From assembly GCF_016714285.1 (NCBI RefSeq), contig NZ_JADJNN010000013.1, positions 1 through 64,000 on the forward strand: 64,000 nt of DNA, given 5' to 3'. Within the stretch, counting starts at the first letter, position 1. Each line of letters opens with the position of its first letter. Under the pieces are notes generated by a model. It saw nothing but the letters and a program-made list of their open reading frames with translations, did not search any database and was not told where the DNA came from. Positions 52,186 through 63,236 of the stretch are shown here, piece by piece. This DNA is from Nannocystis sp. GTDB taxonomy: Bacteria; Myxococcota_A; Polyangia; Nannocystales; Nannocystaceae. A program made the translations under genes and the position numbers.

Positions 52186-53913
52186 TCACTCGACCAGCGA
52201 GATCCCGACCCGCCCGTAGGCCGCCTCGATCGCCGCGACCTTGCGCTCGCGCTCGGCCGCCGCGAAGTAGCTGCGCGCCACGTCGACCAGGCCGCGCAGG
52301 GTCCGGGCGAAGGTCGCCCGCTGCGGCAGGCGGAGCAGGCACATGTAATAGAGAATCGCCGCCTCGCGCGGGCTGATCACCGCCTTGCCCGCGCCGTCGA
52401 CCCCGGTGATCAGGAAATATGCGGCCTTGTTATGAATGTTGCTGTTCGTGTGGACCCCGCCCTCGTCCTCGCGAGTCTTGAGATAACGCGACATGTGATC
52501 GGGATCGCCGGTCCGCCCGGGGTCGCTCAGATCGCGGATCGGCTTGCCCGACCCGCCCAGCCCCGGGCCGAACTCCCAGCTCCAATGCGCCGGGTCCGAG
52601 TCCGCCCCGACGCGGTACCAGTTGCCGATGATCATGGCGAAGATATCGCACAGCGACTCGTTGAGCGCGCCAGACTCGCCCTTGTAGATCAGGTCGGCCG
52701 TGTGCTCGATGACCCCGTGCGTCAGCTCGTGGGCGATCACGTCGAGGAACGCCGCGAAGCTGCGCACCTGCCCCCCGGCGTCGTGCATCTGCCCGTACCA
52801 CATCCGGCCGTCCCACCACGTCGCGTTACTCCAGTCGGGCGGATCCTCGTCGTCGCTCGAGATGCAGTTGACCACCGAGATGATCTCCATCCCCTTGTCG
52901 TCGACGCTGTCGCGCATCAAGATCGATCGATAGAAATCCAGCACCCGGCCCACATTCACGTGCGCCGACACGGCCGCCTGGTAATCGCCGCCAAAGTCCG
53001 CCCCGGCGTGGCGGATCGGCTGCTTCGGCAGGCGGATCGGGCTTGCGCTGATATCCCCACCCGCGATGTCGAAGGTCCGCATCCGTCGCATCGGATCGCT
53101 GAGCTCATAGCCCTCCGCCACCGCCTGCCCGAAGAACTCCTGCGGCTCGCCGAGCGCGTCCAGGCCCTGACATTTGCTCGGGATCGCCGCCTGCTCGTGC
53201 GCCTTGCCCCGCGCTCGCGGGGCGCTGCTATAGTGAAACACCACCTCGCCGTCGTGGGCATCGACGAGGTAATTGAAGCGCACCACCCGATGTCGCGGTG
53301 AGCCGCCGTGGCCGCGCCTCGCGTGCTCCGCGTGCCCCTCATGATTGGCCCCGCCCGCGGGCGCCACCGCCAGGTCGTGAAAGAACCACACGAGGTGCCA
53401 GCGGTCGACCTCGTCGTCGTGATAGTAGGTCAGGCTCGGCGCCCCGGCGCCCTGCAGCGCGGCCGGATCGACCTCCGCCAGCGCGGCGATCCGGGCCGCG
53501 GCCTCGTCGGCCGCCAGCGTCGGCGTCGGCGAGGTCCCCTGCACCGCGGCGAGCTCCGCCTCGACGCCGACCAGCTTCCCGTCGGCGCCGACCTCCACCA
53601 GCATATGCGAGCCGAAGATCGGGATCGATCCGCTCGCCTGGGCGAAGCGGACCACGCTGGAATTGCTCAGCGGCGAGGCCTGCACGCTGCTGCGCGTCAG
53701 CTCGGGCGCCGGCTCGGCATCGACGCCGAAGCTCAGCCCGGCCCCGCCCTCCAGCTCGAGCACGCGGTCGAGGTATTGCCGCGCGAGGTCGCCGACCTCC
53801 TCGTCGCCGCCGTCCGAGGTGGCAAACGACAGCATCGGCTCGACCGCCCCCAGCTCCTCCACATCCCGCTCCGCGGCGACATAGCGAACACTACGAAATC
53901 CACGCTTCTCCAT
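52186..53913 (-). CDS. Thermolysin-family (M4) metalloprotease without a recognisable signal peptide
   Basis: This is a 575-residue zinc protease. The active site is complete: HELTH (VIAHELTHGVIEH), the Glu ligand in GALNESLCDIF, and the transition-state His in GGVHTNSNIHNKAAY. An N-terminal FTP/PepSY-like propeptide region (about 30-200) and the C-terminal helical domain of M4 enzymes are present. The start ATG at 53913 gives MEKRGFRSVRYVAAERD, without a signal peptide, although the family is almost always secreted. An unusual export route, a missing upstream start, or an intracellular role are all possible. No membrane segment is visible. Confidence 0.9.
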   Translation of the reverse strand: MEKRGFRSVRYVAAERDVEELGAVEPMLSFATSDGGDEEVGDLARQYLDRVLELEGGAGLSFGVDAEPAPELTRSSVQASPLSNSSVVRFAQASGSIPIFGSHMLVEVGADGKLVGVEAELAAVQGTSPTPTLAADEAAARIAALAEVDPAALQGAGAPSLTYYHDDEVDRWHLVWFFHDLAVAPAGGANHEGHAEHARRGHGGSPRHRVVRFNYLVDAHDGEVVFHYSSAPRARGKAHEQAAIPSKCQGLDALGEPQEFFGQAVAEGYELSDPMRRMRTFDIAGGDISASPIRLPKQPIRHAGADFGGDYQAAVSAHVNVGRVLDFYRSILMRDSVDDKGMEIISVVNCISSDDEDPPDWSNATWWDGRMWYGQMHDAGGQVRSFAAFLDVIAHELTHGVIEHTADLIYKGESGALNESLCDIFAMIIGNWYRVGADSDPAHWSWEFGPGLGGSGKPIRDLSDPGRTGDPDHMSRYLKTREDEGGVHTNSNIHNKAAYFLITGVDGAGKAVISPREAAILYYMCLLRLPQRATFARTLRGLVDVARSYFAAAERERKVAAIEAAYGRVGISLVE

Positions 53914-54047
53914 CGGCCCCACCCCCTCGCTACGACGAAGCTACCATCCACGCGGCCGCAGCACGACCACCACGCCGACCCCATCCTGTGCAGGGTCGAG
54001 CGCGATCGCCAAAACACGCGCGGTCTCGCCGTCCGTGCCAGGCCCGC

Positions 54048-55739
54048 TCAGCGCCGCCGCTGCTTCGGCCGCGGCCTGGCCTTCACCTTCGCTTGCGCCG
54101 GCGCCCCCTTCACCAGCGCCGCCAGCTCATCCGCCGGCACCCGCGAGCGCAGCTCATACACCCGCAGCTTCCCGAAGCGCTTGCGCAGCACATACTGCTC
54201 CGCCACGATCTCGCGCATCTCCGGCCATTGTTCGAGCGGATCTGCCTTCACCCCGGGAAAGAAGCTCGCGCTGCGCACGAAGAACGCCGGCGGCGCCGCG
54301 CGGAACGCCGCCAACATCATGTCTGCCGCCGGACCCGGGCGAAAGTCCGTCGATAGCGAGCGGGTGAACAGCCCGTTTTGGTTGTACTCCGTCGCCTGCC
54401 CCAGCACCTTGAACACCGGCGATGGCGCGCGGCGGTGAGCCCAGAAATACACCGACCACCCGGCCCAACCCCACACCTGCACGGTCTCATTCGCCGTCGT
54501 GCGGGCCGCGATATACTCGCCCACCGCCCGCGCGCGCGGGTTGCCGCGGTGATCCACCCGCGCCGCCATCCCCAGCGGGATCTGCACCACCAGCACCAGC
54601 GTCACCACCCCGCACAGCGCCGCCAGTCCGGCCGGCAGCCAGCGCACCCGCCATGACCCCGGCGCCCACGCCCGCCGCAGATACTCCCAGGCCCGCGGAT
54701 GCGCGGCCAGCAGCGCCAGCGCCGGCAGGTACTGCGGCAGGTAATGCACATAGAATCGCAGCCCCCCGACCCCGCAGCCGACCACGCTCATCGCCAGCAG
54801 CACCAGCTGCGGGAGCACCGGCAGCGCCCCCGCCCCGCCCTCTCCACGCCCGCGCCACGCCCCGAGCAGCGCCGCCAGCGACAGCGCCGCGTGCAGCGGA
54901 AACACGGCGACCAGCTGCAGCGGGATCTTCCACGCGCGCCAGCCCCACCACGTCTCGTGCCGCACCACCGCCGTGTATTGGCCGGCCGACTCGAAGGGGA
55001 ACAGCCCCGCGATCACGAGCCCCAGCCCGCCCTGCTGCTGGTACCACAGCAGCAGCGGCGCGAGCCCCAGCAGCGCCCCCGCGGCCCACAGCGGCCACGC
55101 CGACAGCGTCGCCCCCGGCTGCCCGCGCCGCCGCGCCCACCACCAGACCAGCGCGAAGCACGGCGCCAGCACGAAGGCCTGCGTCTTGATCGCCACCGCC
55201 ACCGCCGCGAACAGCCCCCCGAGCAGGTGCCACCACCAGCGCCCGCGCAGCCCCAGCAACAGGCACGCGAAGGCCCACGCGTACGGCGTCGTCATCCACG
55301 CCGAATAGTTGAGGTCGAACCACCCGACCGCCCCGAGATACAGCAGCACGGCGGCCCCCGCCGCCAGCCCGCGCCCGTACAGGGCCCGCGCCGCCAGCCA
55401 GATCGCCGGCGCCGCCAGCAACATCCAGCCCGTGTACGCCAGCTGCACCGCCGCCATCGAGCGCCCGAGCCCCGCGAAGATCGCCGCGAACAAGAACCAG
55501 CTCCCCGGCGACTTCATGTCGAGCGTGTCGAGGTACGGCACCCCACCGTCGCAGATGACGTCCGCCTCGTACAGGATCCCCGCGATGTCCGCGTTGCCGA
55601 GCCCCGCGATCGGGTGCCACGCCCGCGTCGCCACCAGCAGCACCACCCCGAGCACCACCAGCAGCCCCGGCCCACGCGTCAGCCGGCCCGCCCAGCCGCC
55701 CCCGGACCCGCCCTCAGACCCGCCGCTCGCCGCGTCCAT
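54048..55739 (-). CDS. GT39/ArnT-like membrane glycosyltransferase
   Basis: This is a 563-residue integral membrane protein with about 10-12 hydrophobic helices in the first 400 residues. The loop after the first helix, GLGNADIAGILYEADVICDGGVPYLDTLDMKSPG, holds the acidic residues used by dolichol/undecaprenyl-dependent PMT-type transferases. The last 150 residues form a soluble domain ending in a Lys/Arg-rich tail. Such enzymes add sugars to lipid A or to proteins at the outer side of the inner membrane. The specific acceptor is unknown. It has no obvious partner gene here. Confidence 0.82.
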   Translation of the reverse strand: MDAASGGSEGGSGGGWAGRLTRGPGLLVVLGVVLLVATRAWHPIAGLGNADIAGILYEADVICDGGVPYLDTLDMKSPGSWFLFAAIFAGLGRSMAAVQLAYTGWMLLAAPAIWLAARALYGRGLAAGAAVLLYLGAVGWFDLNYSAWMTTPYAWAFACLLLGLRGRWWWHLLGGLFAAVAVAIKTQAFVLAPCFALVWWWARRRGQPGATLSAWPLWAAGALLGLAPLLLWYQQQGGLGLVIAGLFPFESAGQYTAVVRHETWWGWRAWKIPLQLVAVFPLHAALSLAALLGAWRGRGEGGAGALPVLPQLVLLAMSVVGCGVGGLRFYVHYLPQYLPALALLAAHPRAWEYLRRAWAPGSWRVRWLPAGLAALCGVVTLVLVVQIPLGMAARVDHRGNPRARAVGEYIAARTTANETVQVWGWAGWSVYFWAHRRAPSPVFKVLGQATEYNQNGLFTRSLSTDFRPGPAADMMLAAFRAAPPAFFVRSASFFPGVKADPLEQWPEMREIVAEQYVLRKRFGKLRVYELRSRVPADELAALVKGAPAQAKVKARPRPKQRRR

Positions 55740-55787
55740 CGGCGCAGATTGCTAACACGTCCGCCGCCGCCGCGTCCAACCCTCGCC

Positions 55788-55801
55788 TGTCCCTTCCGAC
55801 A
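55788..55801. repeat. Dispersed palindrome in a spacer
   Basis: TGTC-CCTTCC-GACA lies upstream of the GT39-like gene and before the next gene. Confidence 0.45.
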
Positions 55802-55889
55802 TGTCCCTTGCAGCAGGCACGCGCCCTCGCCCGGGCCCACCCCGCCACGATCTTGCCCCGCGCGCTGATCTTCCGCATGATCGCCCGCC

Positions 55890-56417
55890 ATGCGCAGCCC
55901 GACCCTCCGCTTCACCCTCGCATGTACATTCGTCACCTGCCTCGCCTGCCTCGCCTGCGGCGACAGCGGCCCTGGCGCGGTCGACTCCGGCCTCCCCGCC
56001 GACAAGCTGGGCAGCGAATTGACCGCCAGCGAGGCCGACACCCTCTGCCAGGCCCGCGTCGACAACCTCGCCGCCCACAACAGCGACGCCGAGCGCGAGC
56101 ACGCCAGCTGCGTCGCCCAGGGCATCGCCTTCTCGGCCACCGCCAAGGACCCGGTCGCCAGCTGCGAGCTGTTCGTGCCGATGTGCCTCGACGCCCCGGC
56201 GAAGGACATCGGCACCGACGACGGCTGCCCGCTCACCTTCCTCGCCACCTGCGAGGCCAGCGTCGCCGACATCGAGGCCTGTCTCAGCGAGCAGAACGAG
56301 GCCACCGCCGCCGCGATCCGCGACGCCTCCTGCGACGCCGCCGGCGAGGACCCGGTCGCCCCGGTCGCCGGCCCGGTCTGCAGCAAGCTCAAGACCCGCT
56401 GCCCCGGCATCGCCTGA
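55890..56417 (+). CDS. Cys-rich lipoprotein of unknown function
   Basis: This is a 175-residue exported lipoprotein with two possible lipobox Cys residues (20 and 23; LACGDSG favours 23). The mature part has about eight Cys (for example CQARVD, SCVAQG, SCELFVPMC, CPLTFLATC), suggesting several disulphides. The last 10 codons are repeated in the spacer, at 56446-56475. No family is recognised. Confidence 0.75.
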   Translation: MRSPTLRFTLACTFVTCLACLACGDSGPGAVDSGLPADKLGSELTASEADTLCQARVDNLAAHNSDAEREHASCVAQGIAFSATAKDPVASCELFVPMCLDAPAKDIGTDDGCPLTFLATCEASVADIEACLSEQNEATAAAIRDASCDAAGEDPVAPVAGPVCSKLKTRCPGIA

Positions 56418-56475
56418 CCGACCCCCCTTCAGGCGCACCCCCATGCTCAAGACCCGCTGCCCCGGCATCGCCTGA
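56387..56475. repeat. Duplicated 3' end of the Cys-rich lipoprotein gene
   Basis: A 31-base stretch at 56387-56417, ending in the stop codon, is repeated exactly at 56445-56475, 58 bases apart. The second copy also has an ATG just before it, but only 10 codons follow. Confidence 0.85.
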
Positions 56476-56549
56476 GCCATCACCTCGGGCGCACCCCGGT
56501 CCACGTCGACAATTTTGCCGGTCCCCGGCGCGCGTTACACTGCGCCGCC

Positions 56550-58712
56550 TTGGCGTCCCCGACCCCGCCCCGCCCGCTCGCCGCGCTCCTCTTCGCCGCC
56601 ACGATCGGCCTCGGCGCCTGCCTCCTGTTTCAGGTCCAGTTCATCCTCGGCAAGCAGGTCCTCCCGTGGTTCGGCGGCGCCCCGGCCGTGTGGACCACCT
56701 GCATGCTGTTCTTCCAGCTGCTCCTCCTGCTCGGCTACGGCTACGCCCACCTCCTGAGCGCCGGCGCCTCGCCGACCCGCCAGCGCAACATCCACCTCGC
56801 CGCCCTCGCCCTCGCCCTCGCCCTCCTGCTCGCCCGCGTCGCCCTCTGGCCCTCACCGATCACCCCCTCCGACGCCTGGAAGCCCGGCGAGGGCGAGTCC
56901 CCCGCGCTGGCGATCCTCGGCCTCCTGCTGTTCACCATCGGCCCGCCCTACCTGGTCCTGTCCGCCACCGGCCCGCTGCTGCAGAGCTGGTACGCCCGCG
57001 TCTTCCCCGGCGCCTCGCCCTACCGCCTCTACGCCCTCTCCAACCTCGGCTCGCTGCTCGGCCTGCTCAGCTACCCCTTCGCCCTCGAGCCCCTGCTCCC
57101 GGTCGCCGGCCAGGGCTGGCTGTGGTCGGGCGGCTTCCTGCTGTTCGCCCTCGGCTGCGCCGGCACGGCCATCCTCGCCGGCCGCGCACCTGTCCTCGCG
57201 GACAGCCGCACATCACCTGTCCCCGCGGAGCCGCCATCACCTGTCCCCGCGGACAGGCGACCCGCCGCGCCCCCGAGCCCCGCGCGCCAGCTCCTGTGGT
57301 TCGTCCTGGCCATGGTCGCCTCGGTGCTCCTGCTCGCGATCACCAGCCAGATCTCGCTCGAGGTCGCCGTCATCCCGTTCCTGTGGATGCTCCCCCTCTC
57401 GCTCTACCTGCTCAGCTTCATCCTCTGCTTCGAGTACGAGCGGGCCTACGTGCGCGGCCTCTGGGTCAGCCTGCTCCTGCTCGGCGCCGGCGGCACGGCT
57501 GTCGTCATCCGGGTCGGCGTCGACGCCCCCATGCTGGTCCAGCTCGCGACCTACCTGCTCACCCTGTTCTTCGCCTGCATGGTCTGTCACGGCGAGCTGG
57601 TCCGCCACAAGCCCGACCCCCGCCACCTCACCAGCTTCTACCTGCTGGTCTCCGCCGGCGGCGCCGCGGGCGGCCTGTTCACCGGCCTCCTCGCCCCCAA
57701 CCTGTTCCCCGATCTCTGGGAGCTCCCGCTCTCGCTCGTCGCCGCCTGCGCCCTCGCCCTCGCCCTCGCCCGCCGCGGCGCCTGGCCGCGCTCACCGATC
57801 GTCCGCAACTGCCTCGCCGCCCTCGGCCTCGCCTACCTGCTCGCGCTCACCGGCGTGCTCGCCTACCACGCCCACCACGAGCTCGACGACCACATCCACG
57901 TCTCGCGCGGCTTCTTCGGCGTGCTGCGCGTCGACCAGGACATCGGCGAGAGCGGCGAGCTGCGCACCCGCCTGCGCCACGGTCGCATCATCCACGGCCT
58001 CCAGTTCGCCGACCCCGACCTCGCCCGCATGCCGACCAGCTACTACGGCCCCGGCAGCGCGGTCGGCCTGGCGATCCACAACCACCCCCGCCGCGCCCGC
58101 AACGAGCCCCTGCGCCTCGGCTTCGTCGGCCTCGGCACCGGCACCCTCGCCAGCTACGCCGCCAAGGCCGACAGCGTCCGCTTCTACGAGATCAACCCCG
58201 AGGTCGTCGCCCTCTCCTCCGGCAACCGCCCCTTCTTCACCTACCTGCGCGACTGCCCCGGCCAGGTCAGCGTGGCGATCGGCGACGCCCGCATCAACCT
58301 CGAGCGCGAGCCCGACCAGGGCTTCGATGTCCTCGCCCTCGACGCCTTCAGCAGCGACTCGATCCCCGCCCACCTCCTCACCGTCGAGGCCGTCAAGCTC
58401 TACCTCCGCCACCTCCGCGACCGCGACTCCGTCCTCGCCGTCCACATCTCCAACCGCTACCTCGACCTCGACCCCGTCGTCCGCGGCATCGCCGAAGTCC
58501 TCGGCCTCACCGTCCTCCGCATCGACGACGCCGAGAGCAACGACATGGTCTACAGCAGCGACTGGATGCTGCTCGCCCGCGACCCCGCCGCCCTCGCCGC
58601 CCCCGAGCTCCAGCTCGCCGCCGAACCCGAGCCCGAGCGGACCCCCGAGAACGACCCCTGGCCGCTGTGGACCGACGCCTACAGCAACCTGCTGCAGGTG
58701 TTCAAGGGCTAG
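56550..58712 (+). CDS. Fused membrane/spermidine-synthase-like protein
   Basis: This is a 720-residue protein with two parts. The first 420 residues are about 12 membrane helices of the kind often fused to this domain. The last 270 resemble the spermidine synthase (SpeE) fold: GLGTGTLASYAAKADSVRFYEINPEV and DAFSSDSIPAHLLT fit the SAM-binding and active-site segments. Whether it makes polyamines is not known; family members have other roles. The start is TTG at 56550 in the frame that fits. A hydrophilic loop (about residues 210-245) contains three in-frame copies of the palindrome family. It converges with the CxxCH lipoprotein gene, one base apart. Confidence 0.85.
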   Translation: MASPTPPRPLAALLFAATIGLGACLLFQVQFILGKQVLPWFGGAPAVWTTCMLFFQLLLLLGYGYAHLLSAGASPTRQRNIHLAALALALALLLARVALWPSPITPSDAWKPGEGESPALAILGLLLFTIGPPYLVLSATGPLLQSWYARVFPGASPYRLYALSNLGSLLGLLSYPFALEPLLPVAGQGWLWSGGFLLFALGCAGTAILAGRAPVLADSRTSPVPAEPPSPVPADRRPAAPPSPARQLLWFVLAMVASVLLLAITSQISLEVAVIPFLWMLPLSLYLLSFILCFEYERAYVRGLWVSLLLLGAGGTAVVIRVGVDAPMLVQLATYLLTLFFACMVCHGELVRHKPDPRHLTSFYLLVSAGGAAGGLFTGLLAPNLFPDLWELPLSLVAACALALALARRGAWPRSPIVRNCLAALGLAYLLALTGVLAYHAHHELDDHIHVSRGFFGVLRVDQDIGESGELRTRLRHGRIIHGLQFADPDLARMPTSYYGPGSAVGLAIHNHPRRARNEPLRLGFVGLGTGTLASYAAKADSVRFYEINPEVVALSSGNRPFFTYLRDCPGQVSVAIGDARINLEREPDQGFDVLALDAFSSDSIPAHLLTVEAVKLYLRHLRDRDSVLAVHISNRYLDLDPVVRGIAEVLGLTVLRIDDAESNDMVYSSDWMLLARDPAALAAPELQLAAEPEPERTPENDPWPLWTDAYSNLLQVFKG
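57190..57256. repeat. Three in-frame palindrome copies in a coding loop
   Basis: CTGTCC-TCGC-GGACAG at 57190-57205, a partial copy at 57217-57230, and CTGTCC-CCGC-GGACAG at 57241-57256. Steps of 27 and 24 bases keep the reading frame. Together they encode the Pro/Ala-rich loop PVLADSR, PVPAE, PVPADRR. Confidence 0.8.
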
Positions 58713-59255
58713 TCACTCGAGCGCACCGCCGTCGATCCAGGCCTCGATCGTCGCCATGTCGTCGACCGTGAGCATGCCGCCGGGCGGCATGGAGCCGCCG
58801 ACGCCGCCGACCGAGGCCTGGGTGCCGGCGAGCTTGTGAAACAGATAGCTGGTGGCCACGCTGCCAGGCACGACATAGATGAGGGCGGGGGCGAAGACGG
58901 CGGGCTTGTTGATCAGGGCCGCGTAGGCGAACGCGGGATCGTCGGCGCCGAGGACGAGGCCCGGCTTGGGGCTGGGCGGGCCGGGGGTCATCTCCCCGTC
59001 CGCGGTCTCATGGCAGCGCAGGCAGTTGACCTGCAAGATCGGCCACACGTCGGGCGTGAAGCGCAGCGGGTCGCCGGTGCTCCCGCTGCTCGTCGGCTCC
59101 GTGCTCGTCGGCTCCGTGCTCGTCGGCTCCGTGTTGCTGCTCGTCGCCGCGGTGCCACTGCCCGTGCCACTCTCGTCGCCAGTCGATCCGTCTCCGGTCG
59201 ATCCGCAGGCCGCGAAAAGGAGCGCGAGGGTGGCACATGATAAGCGAGATGGCAT
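58713..59255 (-). CDS. Lipoprotein with a CxxCH cytochrome-c-like domain
   Basis: This is a 180-residue exported lipoprotein with Cys17 in the lipobox AAC. A Thr/Ser/Glu linker with tandem STEPT units (41-55) leads to a domain with CLRCH at 78-82, a covalent haem-binding motif, and a later GGSMPPGGML that could supply the distal Met. This is the layout of small c-type cytochromes in the planctomycete/myxobacterial style. It may carry electrons at the cell surface; the haem count of one is seen, the role is inferred. Confidence 0.8.
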   Translation of the reverse strand: MPSRLSCATLALLFAACGSTGDGSTGDESGTGSGTAATSSNTEPTSTEPTSTEPTSSGSTGDPLRFTPDVWPILQVNCLRCHETADGEMTPGPPSPKPGLVLGADDPAFAYAALINKPAVFAPALIYVVPGSVATSYLFHKLAGTQASVGGVGGSMPPGGMLTVDDMATIEAWIDGGALE

Positions 59256-59379
59256 GACCCTCGTGGTGACTGGATCCGCCGATTTGCGCAAGTCTGAGAG
59301 CGCAGACTTGCTCCGAGGCGATGATTCCCGCGCCGCCCTTGATCAGCCGTTCGATCAGCTCGGGGCAGCGCCCGCCTGC

Positions 59380-59694
59380 CTACGCGGCGGCCACCGGGAG
59401 CGCCCGCTGGTTATAGGTCGACTGCAGCACGGCCCAGCCGATATTGCCGAGCAGCAGCATCAACAGCAGCGCCACCGGAGCCGACATGCTGCCGCGGGAG
59501 ACCCGCTGCACGCCCTCCGCATACTTCCAGAACCAGTACAGGTTCGCGATCGGCACGATGAGCAGCCAGGCGGTCGGGATCTGGGCGCCATCCTCGTTCA
59601 TCTCGTTCTTGGTCTTCACGAGCCAGACGATCCCGTAGATCCCGAAAGTGACGATGGGCAGAAAGAACACAGCGGCAGGAGAACGTTGCTTCAT
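59380..59694 (-). CDS. DUF4234-like small membrane protein
   Basis: This is a 104-residue protein with two or three hydrophobic helices (about 8-25, 43-60, 70-90). FFLPIVTFGIYGIVWLVKTKNEM near the N-terminus is the typical DUF4234 signature. Its function is unknown. The start at 59694 has a short Lys/Gln/Arg-rich N-terminus. It stands alone between two lipoprotein genes. Confidence 0.8.
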   Translation of the reverse strand: MKQRSPAAVFFLPIVTFGIYGIVWLVKTKNEMNEDGAQIPTAWLLIVPIANLYWFWKYAEGVQRVSRGSMSAPVALLLMLLLGNIGWAVLQSTYNQRALPVAAA

Positions 59695-59748
59695 GGGGGG
59701 CCGCCTTGGTATCTACATTCGCCCCCCGCGGTCAAGACCGCGCGGCGC

Positions 59749-61388
59749 TCACCACGACACGCGCGCCTTGCCGTCGCCCAGCTGCAGGCCCGGCATCGTC
59801 GCCCCGTTCATGACCCCGCCGGTGAACGACGATCCGCCGCCGCCGCCACCACCACCCCACGCACCGCCGCCGCCGCCCGGCCCGCCCGCTCCGCCGCCGC
59901 CGCCGAAGTAGCCGCCACCGCCACCGCCACCGCCCGCGCCCGTGAAGCCGGCGCAGCCCAGCTTGCCGACGCCACCGACGCCGCCAACACCCACGACCCC
60001 GGGCGCGCCCATGCCCCCCTGGTCCGCACAATTGCTCGTGCCCGTACCACCGATGCCCCCCGCGAGCTGGGTCCCACCCGCACCGCCGGTCTCCTGCGCA
60101 TTGCCGCAGCCCGTGCCCGCGGTGCCCATCGTCCCGCTGGCCCCGCCCGCCGCGCCGCCGTTGCCCGGGACTCCGCCGGAGCAGGCGCCTTGCGGGCTGC
60201 CCGAACCACCACCGCCGCCACCACCGACGATCTTGCGATCCGCCAGCTGCGCCGCGCCGGTGCGCACGTCGCTCGCACCACCGCCCGCGCCCGCCTTGTT
60301 CGGCCCGCCGCCGCCCGCCGCCCCGCCGCCGTTGAAGCCCGCCATGCCGCCGACCACGACCACCAGCTTGTCCCCCGGCGTCACCGCCAGGTCACCGCTC
60401 GCCATCCCGCCGAGCCCCGCGGTCCCGGTCATCCCCGCCGTCCCCTGCGCGCCCCAGACCTCGAGCTTCACCTTCGTCACGCAGTCCGGCACCACGAACT
60501 CCTGGGTCTGCCCGGTGAACGCGAAGTCCTGCATCCCCGCCGCCGCCGCCAGCAGCACATCGACGCACAGCTCCGCCGAGCTGGTGCAGCCGTCCGAGGC
60601 CGTCACGCACACCTGCCCGTTCGCGTCGCCGAAGTCGATCGTCACCGCGTTGGTGCCCTGGCCCGCGCTCACGGTCGATCCATCCGGCCCCTTCCACTGA
60701 TAGTCGGTCGCGCCCGGCAGCTCCGGCACCGTGTACATGCCCTGCTTGGCCCCGCACAGCTCGGTCGGCCCCTCGATCGCCTCGAGGTCGCCGAGCACCG
60801 GCAGCATCGTGCACATCGAGTCGGCGCACGCCATACACGCGTCGCACACGATCCCGCAGTCGCCGCAGTTCTGCGGATCAACCGCCGTGTCGACGCACTG
60901 GCCCGCGCACAGCAGCTGTCCGATCGGACAGCTATCGACGCACGCCTGGTCGACGCACATCTGCTCGTCCCCGCAGGCCAGACCGCAACCGCCGCAATTC
61001 ATGTGATCGGTGTTCGGGTCGACGCAGCCCCCGCAGTCGATCTCCGGCGCCACACAGCCCGGCCCCGTCGTCCCGCTGCTGCCCGTCCCCGGCTCCGTGT
61101 CCGACACGCCCATCGTCGTCCCGCTGGTCGTCATCGCCTCCGTCGTCGTCCCGGTCGCCGACCCCGTCTCCCCCGTCGTCGGCGCCTCGGTCGTCGGCGC
61201 CTCGGTCGTCGGCGCCTCGGTCGTCGGCGTCACCGTCGTCGGCCCGTTCGTCGTCGACGATGTGCTCCCGCTCGTCGACTCCCCGTGGTCGAACCAGCAC
61301 CGTCGTCCGCGCAGCCAGCGATCACGCTCGCAAGCACGAACAGAGCCCCACACGAACGATCCCGAAGACGATGACGAAGCTGCAACAT
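59749..61388 (-). CDS. Lipoprotein with Cys-rich, PKD-like and ALK/LTK-type glycine-rich domains; N-terminal one-base frameshift
   Basis: Restoring one base gives a protein of about 546 residues. The signal (start 61388; lipobox Cys26 in IAGC) is in another frame; the two join at a CCCC run (61281-61284). A Thr-rich repeat (four PTTEA-type units) leads to Cys-rich modules (NCGGCG, NCGDCG), then a PKD-like domain around GATDYQWKGPDGSTVSAG. The final 250 residues are a glycine-rich domain starting FTGQTQEFVVPDCV and KVKLEVWGAQG, which matches the Gly-rich domain (PF12810) seen in ALK/LTK receptors. The role is probably surface adhesion or binding. Confidence 0.8.
60914..60933. repeat. Perfect 20-bp palindrome in a Cys-rich coding module
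   Basis: AGCTGTCCGATCGGACAGCT, within codons for SCPIGQLLC in the glycine-rich lipoprotein. It may be a family member or chance, since the peptide fits the module. Confidence 0.4.
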
Positions 61389-61515
61389 GGCGCGACCCTA
61401 CATCGCCCCACGGCGCGCACGCCGTGCCCCGCACTTGCGACCCCTCACGCCGCCAGCCCGCGCGGGCGCACGCCCGCCCTGGTGCGCCGCGGCGCCTCCT
61501 GTACTCTCCGCCACC

Positions 61516-63135
<1,620 letters not shown>

Positions 63136-63236
63136 CCGCTGCTCGAGGGGCCAGCCCGCGATCGCGGCCCCCCGTCGCCGCCCCCTCGACAACCCCGCGC
63201 GCCATCACCCCGCAAACCAGCATATACCTGCCGTCT

